Source: Panacagrimonas sp052389915 | GTDB taxonomy: Bacteria > Pseudomonadota > Gammaproteobacteria > Nevskiales > Nevskiaceae | DNA: 64,000 nt | Assembly: GCA_052389915.1 (NCBI GenBank) | Contig: JBQTHL010000037.1 | Coordinates: 1 to 64,000 of the forward strand | Direction of reading: 5' to 3' | Shown: piece after piece, positions 1 to 9,020 of the stretch | Layout of the letters: each line of letters starts with the position of its first letter | Numbering within the stretch: position 1 is the first letter of the stretch | The notes under the pieces: model-generated | Database searches by the model: none | Seen by the model: the letters and a program-made list of their open reading frames with translations, nothing else | Told to the model about the DNA's origin: nothing | Position numbers and translations under genes: made by a program

Positions 1-45
1 CGCTTATCCACCCTACGCTGCGCCGGCCTGTAGGGTGGATAAGCG
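1..45. repeat. REP-like palindromic intergenic repeat (GTAGGGTGGATAAGCG type)
   Basis: Inverted arms at 1-16 and 30-45 read CGCTTATCCACCCTAC and its complement around a short GC-rich loop. It resembles the extragenic palindromes scattered through xanthomonad-like genomes. The window starts inside it, so more of the element may lie to the left. The stretch from 46 to 225 holds no gene that I can support. Confidence 0.7.
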
Positions 46-225
46 AAGCGCATCCACGATCCTAGGCCAAGATTTCGCGTGACCCTGATTTGAGGAAAGC
101 GGGCCTTGCCCGCGACAGCACACGCGATCACTGGCGTTGAATATGCATATCGTCGATCGGTACTGAACAGCGCGCGATTTTTTGCGCAAACTGGGTTCTG
201 GTCTGAATGCCACAGGAGCACGCTC

Positions 226-1554
226 ATGCCCGACACCCGCCAGTTACACCTCGGCGCCTTCATGCGACCCGCCAGCATCCACACCGGCGCGTGGCGCTAT
301 CCCGGCGCCTACCCGGACGCCAACTTCAACTTCGAGCACCTCAAGGCCTTTGCGCAAACCCTGGAGCGCGGACGCTTCGACGCCTTCTTCATGGCCGATC
401 ACCTGGCCGTGCTCAACATGCCTCTGGAAGCGCTCAAGCGCAGCCACACGGTCACCTCCTTCGATCCGCTCACCCTGCTGCCGGCGCTGGCAGTGGTCAC
501 CGAGCGCATCGGATTGATCGCCACCGCGTCCACCACCTTCGAGCAGCCCTATCACGTGGCACGCAAGTTCGCGTCGCTGGACTGGATCAGCCAGGGACGC
601 GCGGGCTGGAACATCGTCACCACCTCCAACCCGGACGCGGCGCTGAACTTCGGCATGGAGGACCATATGGAGCACGGCGAGCGCTACAAGCGTGCGCGCG
701 AGTTCTTCGACGTGGTCACGGAGCTATGGGATAGCTGGGCCGATGACGCCTTCATCCGCGACGTGGACAAGGGCCACTACTTCGATCCGGACAAGCTGCG
801 TGTGCCCAACCACAAGGGCCAGTATTTCTCCGTGCGCGGACCGCTCAACATCGCGCGGCCACTGCAAGGCTGGCCGGTGATTGTGCAGGCTGGTGCCTCC
901 GAGCCGGGTCGCCAGCTTGCGGCCGAAACCGCGGAAGTGATTTTCGGCGCCTCGTCCACTCTGGCCGAGGCGCAGAGCTTTTACGTCGATATCAAAAGCC
1001 GCATGGACAAGGCTGGACGCCCGCGCGAGCACATCAAGATTCTGCCCGCGTGCTTCGTCGTGGTCGGTAGTTCGGTCGAAGACGCGCGCCGCAGGCGCTT
1101 GCACCTGGACAGCCTGGTGCACTATGACAGCGGCCTGGCCTCGCTTTCCATCATGCTCGGCCACGACGCCTCGAAGTTCGATCCGGATCAGCCGCTGCCC
1201 GATATCCCCGAGAGCAACCAGAGCAAGACCCAGCGCGAACTCGTGATTGCGGCCGCGCGCGAAGAGAACCTGACGGTGCGCCAGCTTGCCCAGAGGGTCG
1301 GCGGATATCCCGGGCTGTCGATGGTGGGCACTGCGAAGACCATTGCCGACCAGATGGAAGAGTGGCTGGTCACGGGCGGTTCGGACGGTTTCAACGTGAT
1401 GTTCCCGTACCTCCCGGAGGGGCTCGATGATTTCGTGAATCAGGTCGTGCCTGAACTTCAGCGTCGCGGGATTTTCCGGCGCGAGTACGAAGGCACCAGC
1501 TTGCGCGAGCACCTGGGCTTGCCGCGTCCACCCAATCGTTTTTTCAATTCGTAG
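226..1554 (+). CDS. FMN-dependent monooxygenase, NtaA/SnaA/DszA (bacterial luciferase-like) family
   Basis: A 442-residue protein of the nitrilotriacetate monooxygenase/SnaA/DszA group of flavin-dependent monooxygenases, which use FMNH2 supplied by a separate reductase and O2. The N-terminus (LHLGAFMRPASIHTGAWRYP) and the internal stretches DHLAVLN, SLDWISQGRAGWNIVTTSN and WPVIVQAGASEPGRQLAAE are typical of the family, and the length matches. I chose the ATG at 226 because AGGAGC sits just upstream; the same frame runs open back to 106 but that extension is not family-like. The substrate cannot be read from sequence. No flavin reductase lies next to it. Its last 11 bases overlap the end of the convergent dctA gene. 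Confidence 0.88.
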   Translation: MPDTRQLHLGAFMRPASIHTGAWRYPGAYPDANFNFEHLKAFAQTLERGRFDAFFMADHLAVLNMPLEALKRSHTVTSFDPLTLLPALAVVTERIGLIATASTTFEQPYHVARKFASLDWISQGRAGWNIVTTSNPDAALNFGMEDHMEHGERYKRAREFFDVVTELWDSWADDAFIRDVDKGHYFDPDKLRVPNHKGQYFSVRGPLNIARPLQGWPVIVQAGASEPGRQLAAETAEVIFGASSTLAEAQSFYVDIKSRMDKAGRPREHIKILPACFVVVGSSVEDARRRRLHLDSLVHYDSGLASLSIMLGHDASKFDPDQPLPDIPESNQSKTQRELVIAAAREENLTVRQLAQRVGGYPGLSMVGTAKTIADQMEEWLVTGGSDGFNVMFPYLPEGLDDFVNQVVPELQRRGIFRREYEGTSLREHLGLPRPPNRFFNS

Positions 1555-2821
1555 CCGGCGTGGATTCTGCGATCACGCGGCCCTTCAACACCGCATCCAT
1601 CTGCGCCGTATCCAGTTCGTTTTCCCAGCGCGCGACGACCACGGCCGCCACGCCGTTGCCGATGAAGTTGGTCAGCGCGCGCGCTTCGCTCATGAATCGG
1701 TCGATTCCCAGAATCAGCGCGAGGCCCGCGACCGGCACCGAGGGCACGACCGCAAGCGTCGCCGCCAAGGTGATGAAGCCGGAGCCGGTGACGCCGGCCG
1801 CGCCCTTGGACGTGAGCATGGCCACGCCGAGCAGGGTGAGCTGCTGCGTCAGAGTCAGGTCCACGTTGAGCGCCTGCGCCACGAAGATCGCAGCCATGGT
1901 GAGGTAAATGTTGGTGCCGTCGAGGTTGAACGAGTAACCCGCGGGCACCACCAGTCCCACTACGGATTTCGAGCAGCCGAGCCGTTCCAGCTTCTGCATC
2001 AGCGGCACCAGTGCGGATTCGGAGGACGAGGTGCCAAGCACCAGCAGCAGTTCCTCGCGGATGTAGCGGATGAATCGCAGGATGGAAAAGCCGGTCAGGC
2101 GGGCGATGGCTCCCAGCACCACGAGCACGAACAGCGCGCAGGTCAGGTAAAACCCGCCCATCAGTTTGGCCAGCGGCCCTAGGCTGTCCAGCCCGTACTT
2201 GCCGATGGTGAAGGCCATGGCGCCCGCGGCGCCGAGCGGCGCCAGCTTCATGATGTTGCCGATCATGTGGAAGAACACCTGCGAGGCGGACTCGAAGAAC
2301 TCGACCACGGGACGCCCGCGTTCGCCCATCGCCACCAACGCGAATCCGAACAACAGGGCCACCAGCAGGACCTGCAACAGGCTGCCTTCGCCGGTAAAGG
2401 CATCGACGAAAGTTCTCGGGATCGTGTCGAGCAGGAATCCGGTGGTGGTCTGCGCCTCGCCCTGCTCGGCGAATTTGGCGACCGCGGCCGCATCCAGACT
2501 CGCGGGGTCGGCGTTGAAGCCTGCGCCCGGCTGGAGAACGTTGACCACGACCAGTCCGATGAGGAGCGCGACGCTGGACACGATCTCGAAGTAAATCACG
2601 GCTTTGACGCCGACCCTGCCGACCTTCTTGACGTTGGCCACTCCGGCGATGCCCAGCACCACTGTGAGAAAAATCACCGGCGCGATGAGCATCTTCACGA
2701 GTGCGATGAAGCCGTCGCCCAGCGGTTTGAGCGCGACGCCAGTGGCGGGCGCGAAGTGGCCGATCAGCGCGCCGATGACGATGGCAGCGAGTACCAGAAG
2801 ATAGAAACGCGATCCTTGCAT
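1544..2821 (-). CDS. dctA: C4-dicarboxylate:cation symporter DctA
   Basis: A 425-residue inner-membrane carrier of the dicarboxylate/amino acid:cation symporter family. It carries the serine-rich re-entrant loop SSSESALVPLMQKLERLG, the GYSFNLDGTNIYLTMA segment and the GIDRFMSEARALTN motif, all close to DctA rather than to the glutamate carriers. DctA takes up succinate, fumarate and malate under aerobic conditions, which fits the nearby glyoxylate-shunt genes aceB and aceA. The start at 2821 is preceded by GAGAGGAGC. The gene is monocistronic and convergent with the flavin monooxygenase. No DctBD-type two-component system is adjacent. Confidence 0.9.
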   Translation of the reverse strand: MQGSRFYLLVLAAIVIGALIGHFAPATGVALKPLGDGFIALVKMLIAPVIFLTVVLGIAGVANVKKVGRVGVKAVIYFEIVSSVALLIGLVVVNVLQPGAGFNADPASLDAAAVAKFAEQGEAQTTTGFLLDTIPRTFVDAFTGEGSLLQVLLVALLFGFALVAMGERGRPVVEFFESASQVFFHMIGNIMKLAPLGAAGAMAFTIGKYGLDSLGPLAKLMGGFYLTCALFVLVVLGAIARLTGFSILRFIRYIREELLLVLGTSSSESALVPLMQKLERLGCSKSVVGLVVPAGYSFNLDGTNIYLTMAAIFVAQALNVDLTLTQQLTLLGVAMLTSKGAAGVTGSGFITLAATLAVVPSVPVAGLALILGIDRFMSEARALTNFIGNGVAAVVVARWENELDTAQMDAVLKGRVIAESTPATN

Positions 2822-2899
2822 GGCGATGAAGCTCCTCTCGTTTCCACGCGGCAGAGGCTTGCACGATAATCCACGCTCTACAAAGTCGCGCAGAAAAAG

Positions 2900-3403
2900 A
2901 TGCCCTCGTACCGTCAGCTCAGCTTGCTCGGCTTTCTCGCCTGCGTCGGCGGGCTTGCGTTCGCGTTATACCTTCAGCATTTCCAGGGCTTCGAACCTTG
3001 CCCGATGTGCATCTTCCAGCGCGTGGCAATGGCTGGCGCGGGTCTGGCGTTTCTGCTCGGCGCGCTGCACAACCCGAGACGCGGCGGTCGCTGGGCATAT
3101 TCGGGGCTTGCACTGGTCTCGGCTGCTATCGGCGCGGTCATCGCCGGCCGGCATGTGTGGCTGCAAAGCCTGCCGGCGGATCAGGTTCCAGCCTGTGGCC
3201 CCACGCTGGATTACCTGCTGGGCATGCTGCCGGTGATGGAAGTCGTGCAGATGGTGCTCAGGGGTGACGGCAACTGCGCCAAGATCGACGCGGCTTGGCT
3301 GGGCATCAGCCTGCCGGGCTGGACCTTGATCGCCTTCATCGGCCTGAGCCTTTTTGTACTTGCGCTGCCGCTGCTCGCGCGGCGTGCCCACATCAATCGC
3401 TGA
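2900..3403 (+). CDS. dsbB: Disulfide bond formation protein B (DsbB)
   Basis: A 167-residue four-helix inner-membrane oxidase that reoxidises DsbA by passing electrons to quinone. The first redox pair is the CPMC motif near residue 34, in the first periplasmic loop. The second pair is C100 (VPACGPTLDYLL) and a Cys in GNCAKID, as in genuine DsbB. Four hydrophobic segments are visible. It is divergent from dctA with about 78 bp between the starts and probably shares transcripts with the two following genes. No dsbA is in the window. Confidence 0.9.
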   Translation: MPSYRQLSLLGFLACVGGLAFALYLQHFQGFEPCPMCIFQRVAMAGAGLAFLLGALHNPRRGGRWAYSGLALVSAAIGAVIAGRHVWLQSLPADQVPACGPTLDYLLGMLPVMEVVQMVLRGDGNCAKIDAAWLGISLPGWTLIAFIGLSLFVLALPLLARRAHINR

Positions 3404-3416
3404 ACCTCGACCTGCC

Positions 3417-3899
3417 ATGTCCACCGCCACCACCGACCTGTCCGACGCGCATCCCGAAGCCCAGACCTGCGAACCCGTCTTCGGCGACTACGGGGGGCGC
3501 ACCGCGTTTCACGGTCCGATCAAGACGCTCAAGGTGTTCGAGGACAACGCGCTGGTGCGCGCCACCCTGGAAACTCCGGGCGAGGGCAGGGTGCTGGTAG
3601 TGGATGGCGGCGGTTCCACGCGCTGCGCGCTGTTCGGAGGCAACCTTGGCCAGCTCGCCGTGAAGAACGACTGGGCCGGCGTCGTGGTGTTCGGTTTGAT
3701 TCGCGACTCCGAGGAAATCTCGCAGCAGGACTTCGGGCTCAAGGCCCTGGGCACGCATCCGCGCAAGAGCGAGAAGGGTCTGCATTCGGCGCACGCGGAT
3801 CGCACGGTCCGGTTCGCGGGTGTCGAATTCCGTTCCGGCCACTGGCTGTACGCCGATGCCGACGGCATCGTCGTGAGCGCGCAGGCCATTCATTCCTGA
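3417..3899 (+). CDS. rraA: RraA-family protein (ribonuclease E inhibitor / aldolase-like fold)
   Basis: A 160-residue protein of the RraA/MenG-like family. The motifs GRVLVVDGGGSTRCALFGGNLGQLAV, WAGVVVFGLIRDSEEI and LKALGTHPRKSEKG match RraA proteins, which bind RNase E and modulate mRNA decay in enterobacteria. Related members are HMG/CHA-type aldolases, so the exact function is not certain. The start at 3417 was chosen because it begins the family domain, 13 bases after the dsbB stop; an upstream in-frame start would overlap dsbB heavily. Confidence 0.8.
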   Translation: MSTATTDLSDAHPEAQTCEPVFGDYGGRTAFHGPIKTLKVFEDNALVRATLETPGEGRVLVVDGGGSTRCALFGGNLGQLAVKNDWAGVVVFGLIRDSEEISQQDFGLKALGTHPRKSEKGLHSAHADRTVRFAGVEFRSGHWLYADADGIVVSAQAIHS

Positions 3900-3909
3900 G
3901 TGCCACCAC

Positions 3910-4401
3910 ATGAAATTCGAGGAGCGTCACAGCTTCGACCAGCCCGCGGCGACGGTGATGAAGATGTACGCCGACCGCGCGTTCTTCGATCGCAAGTACC
4001 AGGCGCTGGCGGCCATCGAGTGCGAGCTGCTCGATCACCAGCTATCCGTGGACCGAGCGCTGGTGAAGTACCGGCTGGTGATGAAGTCCGACGCGCCGCT
4101 GCCGGAAGTCGCGAAGAAAATTCTGGGTGAGAACGTGAAGATGACCCAGCAGGACGCCTGGAATCTCGCGAAGCGGACCGGTCGCATCGACATCGAGATC
4201 AAGGGCGCACCGATCAAGGTGTTCGCCGACATGCGCCTGATCGAAGAGAACGGCAAGGGCGTCAACGTGCAGAACTGGACCGTGAGCTGCGGCATTCCGC
4301 TGGTGGGCGGAAAGATCGAAGCCGCGATTGCCGAGGACATCCGGATCAAGTCGAAGCGCGACCTGGCGGCTTCGCGAAAAATCATTCCGGATTACCTGTA
4401 G
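3910..4401 (+). CDS. DUF2505 family protein
   Basis: A 163-residue soluble protein that looks like a SRPBCC/polyketide-cyclase-fold DUF2505 member: it starts MKFEERHSFDQPAATVMKMY, has the 'FFDRKYQAL' helix and ends in a basic helix. Its biochemical role is unknown. It begins 10 bases after the RraA stop and probably ends the dsbB transcript. Its TAG stop codon lies inside the head (G-TAG-GAGG) of the following palindromic repeat, so the last sense codon abuts the repeat. Confidence 0.75.
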   Translation: MKFEERHSFDQPAATVMKMYADRAFFDRKYQALAAIECELLDHQLSVDRALVKYRLVMKSDAPLPEVAKKILGENVKMTQQDAWNLAKRTGRIDIEIKGAPIKVFADMRLIEENGKGVNVQNWTVSCGIPLVGGKIEAAIAEDIRIKSKRDLAASRKIIPDYL

Positions 4402-4483
4402 GAGGGGCTTTACCCCGACCAGATGCTCGAATCGCAAGTGGTGCTCGATCGGCGAGCGCCGGTCGGGGCAAGGCCACTCCTAC
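4398..4483. repeat. REP-like palindromic repeat (GTAGGAG family)
   Basis: The left arm at 4398-4420 (GTAGGAGGGGCTTTACCCCGACC) pairs with the right arm at 4461-4483 around a 40-base spacer, with a few mismatches. It has the same head as the repeats at 24892 and 34993. It supplies the stop codon of the upstream gene and may act as a transcription attenuator. The rest of the gap up to 4618 should hold the aceB promoter. Confidence 0.8.
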
Positions 4484-4618
4484 ACTGGCGGCGCAGACCG
4501 TCACCGAATTGTTGCATTGCGGCGAACAAGGGCTTTGGCTAGACTGCGCGCCCCATTTTATGGGTCACTGGACCAGCCGGTCCGGTACGTCATCCCAAGA
4601 ACAGGCAGAGGTTTTCGG

Positions 4619-6199
4619 ATGAGTGGTGTGAAAGGCGTTGAAGTGCTGGGGGCAATGTCGCCCGCGTACAAGAAGATTTTGACTCCCGAGGCACTGAGCT
4701 TCGTCGCCAAGCTGGTGCGCAAGCACCGCCCCAAGCGCGACGCCTTGCTGCATTACCGCAAGGAACGCCAGGCCCTGATCGACAAGGGCAAGCTGCCCGG
4801 CTTCCTCAAGGAAACGGTCAAGGTCCGCGCGGGCAAGTGGAAAATCGCAGGCATTCCGGCCGACTTGCAGGACCGGCGCGTGGAAATCACCGGCCCGGTC
4901 GATCGCAAGATGATCATCAACGCGCTGAACTCCGGCGCGAAGTGCTTCATGGCCGACTTCGAGGATTCCGCCAGCCCCACCTGGGAGCTGATGATCGAAG
5001 GCCAGATCAATCTGCGCGACGCGGTGTCGCGCAAGATCAGCTTCACCAATGAAGCGGGCAAGGAATACAAGCTCAACCCCGAGGTCGCGACCCTGATCGT
5101 GCGTCCGCGCGGCTGGCACCTCAACGAGAAGCACATTCTCGTCGACGGCGCGCCGGCGCCCGGCGGCATCGTGGATTTCGCGCTGTACTTCTTCCACAAC
5201 GCGAAGACCTTGCTGAAGAAGGGCAGCGGGCCGTACTTCTATCTGCCCAAGATGCAGAGCCACTACGAGGCGCGGCTCTGGAACAACATCTTCGTGGATG
5301 CGCAGAAGGAACTCGGCATCCCGACCAAGACCATCAAGGTCACGGTGCTGATCGAAACGCTGTGGGCCGCGTTCGAGATGGACGAGATCCTGTTCGAGCT
5401 GAAGGATCACATCGTCGCGCTCAACTGCGGCCGCTGGGACTACATCTTCTCCTGCATCAAGACGCTCAACGCCAAGGGCGACTGGATGGTGCCGGATCGT
5501 CTCGCGGTGACGATGGACAAGCACTTCCTCGACAGCTACTCCAAGCTGCTGTGCGAGACCACGCATCGTCGCGGCGCGTTCGCGATGGGTGGCATGGCCG
5601 CCTTCATTCCGACCAAGGACGCGGCGCAGAACGAGGTGGTTTTCGGCAAGGTCACAGCCGACAAGCTGCGCGAAGTGAAGAACGGGCACGACGGCACCTG
5701 GGTTGCGCATCCGGGTCTCGTGCCTGTGGCGATGAAGGTGTTCGACGAACACATGCCGGAGCCCAATCAGGTTTCCAAGCAGTTCAAGTACGGCATCAAG
5801 GCCAAGGACTTGCTGACCAAGCCCGAAGGCGCGATGACCGAGGCCGGTCTGCGCAACAACATCAACGTCGCGGTGCAGTACACCGAGGCCTGGCTGCGTG
5901 GCAACGGCTGCGTGCCGCTGCACAATCTCATGGAAGATGCTGCAACGGCTGAGATCAGCCGCACGCAGATCTGGCAGTGGCAGAAGTACGGCGTGAATCT
6001 TGCTGACGGGCGGAAGGTCACGCCGGCACTGGTAACACAGGTCATCGACGAGGAACTCGCCACCATCCGCAAGCAGCTCGGCGACGAGCGCTACTTCGGC
6101 AGCCGCATGATCGAGGCCGCTGGTTTGGTCGCGCGCATGTCCACGGCCAAGGGTGTCGCGGATTTCCTGACCTTGCCGAGCTACGAGTATCTCGATTGA
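4619..6199 (+). CDS. aceB: Malate synthase A
   Basis: A 526-residue malate synthase A, condensing glyoxylate with acetyl-CoA to malate in the glyoxylate shunt. The signature MADFEDSASPTWELMIEGQ and the stretches RPRGWHLNEKHI, IKVTVLIETLWAAFEMDEIL, LNCGRWDYIFS and MGGMAAFIPTKD are visible, and the length matches the roughly 530-residue A isoform rather than the longer GlcB. The start at 4619 follows a purine-rich CAGAGG; upstream open frame is not family-like. It is followed by aceA after a palindromic repeat, so the two are probably co-transcribed. This allows growth on acetate or on fatty-acid acetyl-CoA made by the beta-oxidation genes in the window. Confidence 0.95.
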   Translation: MSGVKGVEVLGAMSPAYKKILTPEALSFVAKLVRKHRPKRDALLHYRKERQALIDKGKLPGFLKETVKVRAGKWKIAGIPADLQDRRVEITGPVDRKMIINALNSGAKCFMADFEDSASPTWELMIEGQINLRDAVSRKISFTNEAGKEYKLNPEVATLIVRPRGWHLNEKHILVDGAPAPGGIVDFALYFFHNAKTLLKKGSGPYFYLPKMQSHYEARLWNNIFVDAQKELGIPTKTIKVTVLIETLWAAFEMDEILFELKDHIVALNCGRWDYIFSCIKTLNAKGDWMVPDRLAVTMDKHFLDSYSKLLCETTHRRGAFAMGGMAAFIPTKDAAQNEVVFGKVTADKLREVKNGHDGTWVAHPGLVPVAMKVFDEHMPEPNQVSKQFKYGIKAKDLLTKPEGAMTEAGLRNNINVAVQYTEAWLRGNGCVPLHNLMEDAATAEISRTQIWQWQKYGVNLADGRKVTPALVTQVIDEELATIRKQLGDERYFGSRMIEAAGLVARMSTAKGVADFLTLPSYEYLD

Positions 6200-6207
6200 G
6201 GCCGGCA

Positions 6208-6268
6208 GGTAGGTCGGGCTTCAGCCCGACTTACGCCGCCGCAATGTCGGGCTGAAGCCCGACCTACG
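6208..6268. repeat. REP-like palindromic repeat (GTAGGTCGGGCTTCAGCCCGAC type)
   Basis: Two near-identical halves face each other: GTAGGTCGGGCTTCAGCCCGAC at about 6209-6230 and its inverse at 6246-6267. Each half is itself a small stem-loop. It lies between aceB and aceA and could tune their relative expression by stabilising or pausing the transcript. Confidence 0.85.
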
Positions 6269-6309
6269 CCTCAACGATCACGTTTTCACCCCCCAGAGGT
6301 AACACTGAA

Positions 6310-7623
6310 ATGAGCAGCACCCGCGACGAGCAGATCAAGGCCCTGGAGAAAGACTGGGCGACCAATTCCCGCTGGAAGACCGTCAAGCGCGGTTATTCCG
6401 CAGCCGACGTCGTCCGCCTGCGCGGCAGCCTGCAGGTCGAGCACACGCTCGCCAAGCGCGGCGCCGAAAAGCTCTGGAAGCTGGTCAACGGCGAGGCCAA
6501 GAAGGGCTACGTCAATGCCTTCGGCGCGATCACTGCCGGCCAGGCCATGCAGCAGGCCAAGGCCGGTCTCGAAGCGGTGTATCTCTCCGGCTGGCAGGTC
6601 GCGGCCGACGGCAACACCAGCGAGACCATGTACCCGGACCAGTCGCTGTACGCGTACGACTCCGTGCCGACCATGGTTCGCCGCATCAACAACACCTTTC
6701 TGCGTGCGGACGAAATCCAGTGGTCGCGCGGCATCGAGCCGGGCCACAAGGACTTCGTCGACTTCTTCCTGCCCGTCGTGGCGGACGCGGAAGCTGGCTT
6801 CGGCGGCGTGCTGAACGCCTTCGAACTGATGAAGAACATGATCGTCTCCGGCGCTGCCGGCGTGCACTTCGAGGACCAGCTTGCCGCGGTCAAGAAGTGC
6901 GGTCACATGGGCGGCAAGGTGCTGGTGCCGACCCAGGAAGCGATCGAGAAGCTGATCGCCGCGCGCTTCGCCGCTGATGTCATGGGCGTGCCGACCATCG
7001 TGCTCGCCCGTACCGATGCCGAGGCCGCCAACCTGCTGACTTCCGATCACGACGCCAATGACAAGCCCTTCGTCACCGGCGAGCGCACCTCGGAAGGTTT
7101 CTACCGCGTGAAGAACGGTCTGGAACAGGCCATCAGCCGTGGTGTCGCCTACGCGCCGTACGCGGATCTGGTGTGGTGCGAAACCGGTGTGCCCGACATC
7201 GGCTTCGCGCGCGAATTCGCGCAGGCCGTGCTCAAGTCCTGCCCGGGGAAGCTGCTGAGCTACAACTGCTCGCCCTCGTTCAACTGGAAGAAGAACCTCA
7301 ACGACAGCCAGATCGCGTCCTTCCAGGAAGAGCTGAGCGCGCTGGGCTACAAGTACCAGTTCATCACCCTGGCCGGCATCCACATCAACTGGTTCAACAC
7401 CTTCCAGTTCGCGCACGCCTACGCCCGCGGCGAAGGAATGAAGCACTACACCCAGATGGTGCAGGAGCCCGAGTTCGCTGCGCGCGAGAAGGGCTACACC
7501 TTCGTCAGCCACCAGCAGGAAGTGGGCGCCGGTTACTTCGACGACGTCACCACCGTGATCCAGGGCGGATCGAGCAGCGTGAAGGCGCTGACCGGTTCGA
7601 CCGAGGAAGAGCAGTTCCACTGA
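6310..7623 (+). CDS. aceA: Isocitrate lyase
   Basis: A 437-residue isocitrate lyase, cleaving isocitrate to glyoxylate and succinate. The active-site loop KKCGHMGGKV lies around residues 195-204 with the catalytic cysteine at about 197. VYLSGWQVAADGN, FLPVVADAEAGFGG and SYNCSPSFNWKKNL are family hallmarks, and the length fits the enterobacterial enzyme (434). A good AGAGG Shine-Dalgarno precedes the ATG. It forms the shunt with aceB immediately upstream and is followed by a strong terminator. Confidence 0.96.
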   Translation: MSSTRDEQIKALEKDWATNSRWKTVKRGYSAADVVRLRGSLQVEHTLAKRGAEKLWKLVNGEAKKGYVNAFGAITAGQAMQQAKAGLEAVYLSGWQVAADGNTSETMYPDQSLYAYDSVPTMVRRINNTFLRADEIQWSRGIEPGHKDFVDFFLPVVADAEAGFGGVLNAFELMKNMIVSGAAGVHFEDQLAAVKKCGHMGGKVLVPTQEAIEKLIAARFAADVMGVPTIVLARTDAEAANLLTSDHDANDKPFVTGERTSEGFYRVKNGLEQAISRGVAYAPYADLVWCETGVPDIGFAREFAQAVLKSCPGKLLSYNCSPSFNWKKNLNDSQIASFQEELSALGYKYQFITLAGIHINWFNTFQFAHAYARGEGMKHYTQMVQEPEFAAREKGYTFVSHQQEVGAGYFDDVTTVIQGGSSSVKALTGSTEEEQFH

Positions 7624-7642
7624 AGCTCGTTCCGCGTTGAAT

Positions 7643-7673
7643 AATCGGGCCGCTTGCGGCCCGATTTTTTTTT
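7643..7673 (+). terminator. Rho-independent terminator after aceA
   Basis: A GC-rich stem (ATCGGGCCGC / GCGGCCCGAT, loop TT) is followed by nine T residues. This closes the aceB-aceA transcript. Confidence 0.93.
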
Positions 7674-7700
7674 GCGCGTCGGATCCACTGCAACGCAGTT

Positions 7701-8993
7701 TCAGCAGAGCAGCTCGACGATCTTCTGCGCAGCGATCCTGGCGTTTTCGGCACAAGCCTGGGTCCCGCCGCCACCGTAGTCCTTCACTCCGTCGCCCACC
7801 TGCCAGAGGTTGGGCAGCCGCGTCTCCTGTGGCATGTCGTAACCGGCGCAGGCCCGCTGTGCGGGCCATTCGTCGCGCATCACCCGGATCGACAACACCT
7901 TCGCGTTGGCGAAATCCGGGAACAGGTCGCGCAAGTCCTGCAAGCCCAGCTCGGTCTCGGATTTCTCGTCGAAGTCGGTCAGCGAAGGCCGCGGCACGAC
8001 GTAGGCCACGTAGAGATACCAGCCCGGCGGCGCCAGCTCGGGGCACATCGCCGTCAGCTCGCCCATGTTGCACAGACGACGCGTCTTGCCGAAGGCGACC
8101 AGACCCGGTGTGTCGATCAGGCGTGTCCTCGTCGCGAAGTTGATGACGATGTTCGAGCAGGGCTTCATCGTCTGCTTGAGTCGATTCGCGTAGGTCTGAC
8201 CGAGCGACTCGATCCCTACGATATCCAGCGTCGCCTTCGGACCGACATTGCTGATGACGGCACGCGTGCTCACGCGCTCGGTTGCTCCGTTGCGCAAAAC
8301 GTCCAGCGAGGTGACAAGGCCCTTCTCCACGTGAACGGCCGTGACCGGGCTGTCGAGCCAGATTTCGCTGCCCCGCGCGCGAATGGCATCGCCCAGATCG
8401 TTCCACACGCCGAGGGTGCCGCGCGGACAGAAACCGAAGCGCTTGAAAGCGCCCTTGACTGCGAAGTAGGTCAGGAAGGCGCGGGCCGGAAGCTCGTCCG
8501 AATTGGCTGCCCAGATCGCGGCGCAGAGATTGCGGAACAGTCCGTGGACGGTTTCATTGTTCGTGAATTTCGACAGCCACTGCGCGGTGCTCATCTTCTC
8601 TTCGGGCAGGTCGCCCCTGCGCGCATCGGAGAACTTGGCGCCGATCTTCGCGGCCTGCTTCGTGAGACCGCCGAGCAGCAGGCCCCAGCCGCCGCCCTTG
8701 CTGGCGTCGATGATTTTGCCGTTGATGTGAAACACGTTGGCCGGTCTGGGCTCACGCACATCGAGGGGCACGCCGATCAGGCTGAAGGTTTCCTCGAACA
8801 CGCTGCCGAGTTCCAGCGCGATGGCGCCGACGTTCACCGTGAAGCCTTCGATCTGCTCACTGGATGCGCGGCCGCCGAGGCGGTCGCGGCTCTCGACCAC
8901 CAGCACCTTCTTTCCCGCCGCGACCAGGCGCGCCGCAGCGCACATGCCACCGGCGCCGGCGCCGATCACGACTACGTCATAACTTGGCTGCAT
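7701..8993 (-). CDS. FAD-dependent oxidoreductase of the phytoene desaturase-like / amine-oxidase superfamily
   Basis: A 430-residue flavoprotein. The N-terminus carries the dinucleotide-binding GAGAGG at residues 11-16, then VVESRDRLGGRAS, the second FAD contact typical of phytoene desaturase and protoporphyrinogen oxidase relatives. The C-terminus has LWQVGDGVKDYGGGGTQACAENARIAA, the last FAD-contact segment. It is the last gene of the minus-strand operon led by the Rieske oxygenase. It is not part of a carotenoid cluster, since no crtB or crtE is nearby, so a desaturation or alcohol-oxidation step in the catabolic route is more likely. The substrate is unknown. Confidence 0.75.
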   Translation of the reverse strand: MQPSYDVVVIGAGAGGMCAAARLVAAGKKVLVVESRDRLGGRASSEQIEGFTVNVGAIALELGSVFEETFSLIGVPLDVREPRPANVFHINGKIIDASKGGGWGLLLGGLTKQAAKIGAKFSDARRGDLPEEKMSTAQWLSKFTNNETVHGLFRNLCAAIWAANSDELPARAFLTYFAVKGAFKRFGFCPRGTLGVWNDLGDAIRARGSEIWLDSPVTAVHVEKGLVTSLDVLRNGATERVSTRAVISNVGPKATLDIVGIESLGQTYANRLKQTMKPCSNIVINFATRTRLIDTPGLVAFGKTRRLCNMGELTAMCPELAPPGWYLYVAYVVPRPSLTDFDEKSETELGLQDLRDLFPDFANAKVLSIRVMRDEWPAQRACAGYDMPQETRLPNLWQVGDGVKDYGGGGTQACAENARIAAQKIVELLC

Positions 8994-9020
8994 GACTCGC
9001 TCCGGAAACGGCGAAGGACT

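Noticed and set aside
1458..2864. Long minus-strand frame overlapping dctA
   Set aside because: Arginine- and histidine-rich shadow translation of a high-GC gene; dctA in the other frame has full family motifs.
6286..8406. 706-codon minus-strand frame over aceA
   Set aside because: Shadow of aceA and of the flavoprotein gene; the translation has no motif, and the isocitrate lyase frame is certain.
7701..8993. Carotenoid biosynthesis gene (crtI)
   Set aside because: The flavoprotein fold fits, but there is no phytoene synthase, GGPP synthase or cyclase nearby, and the gene is embedded in a Rieske oxygenase operon.
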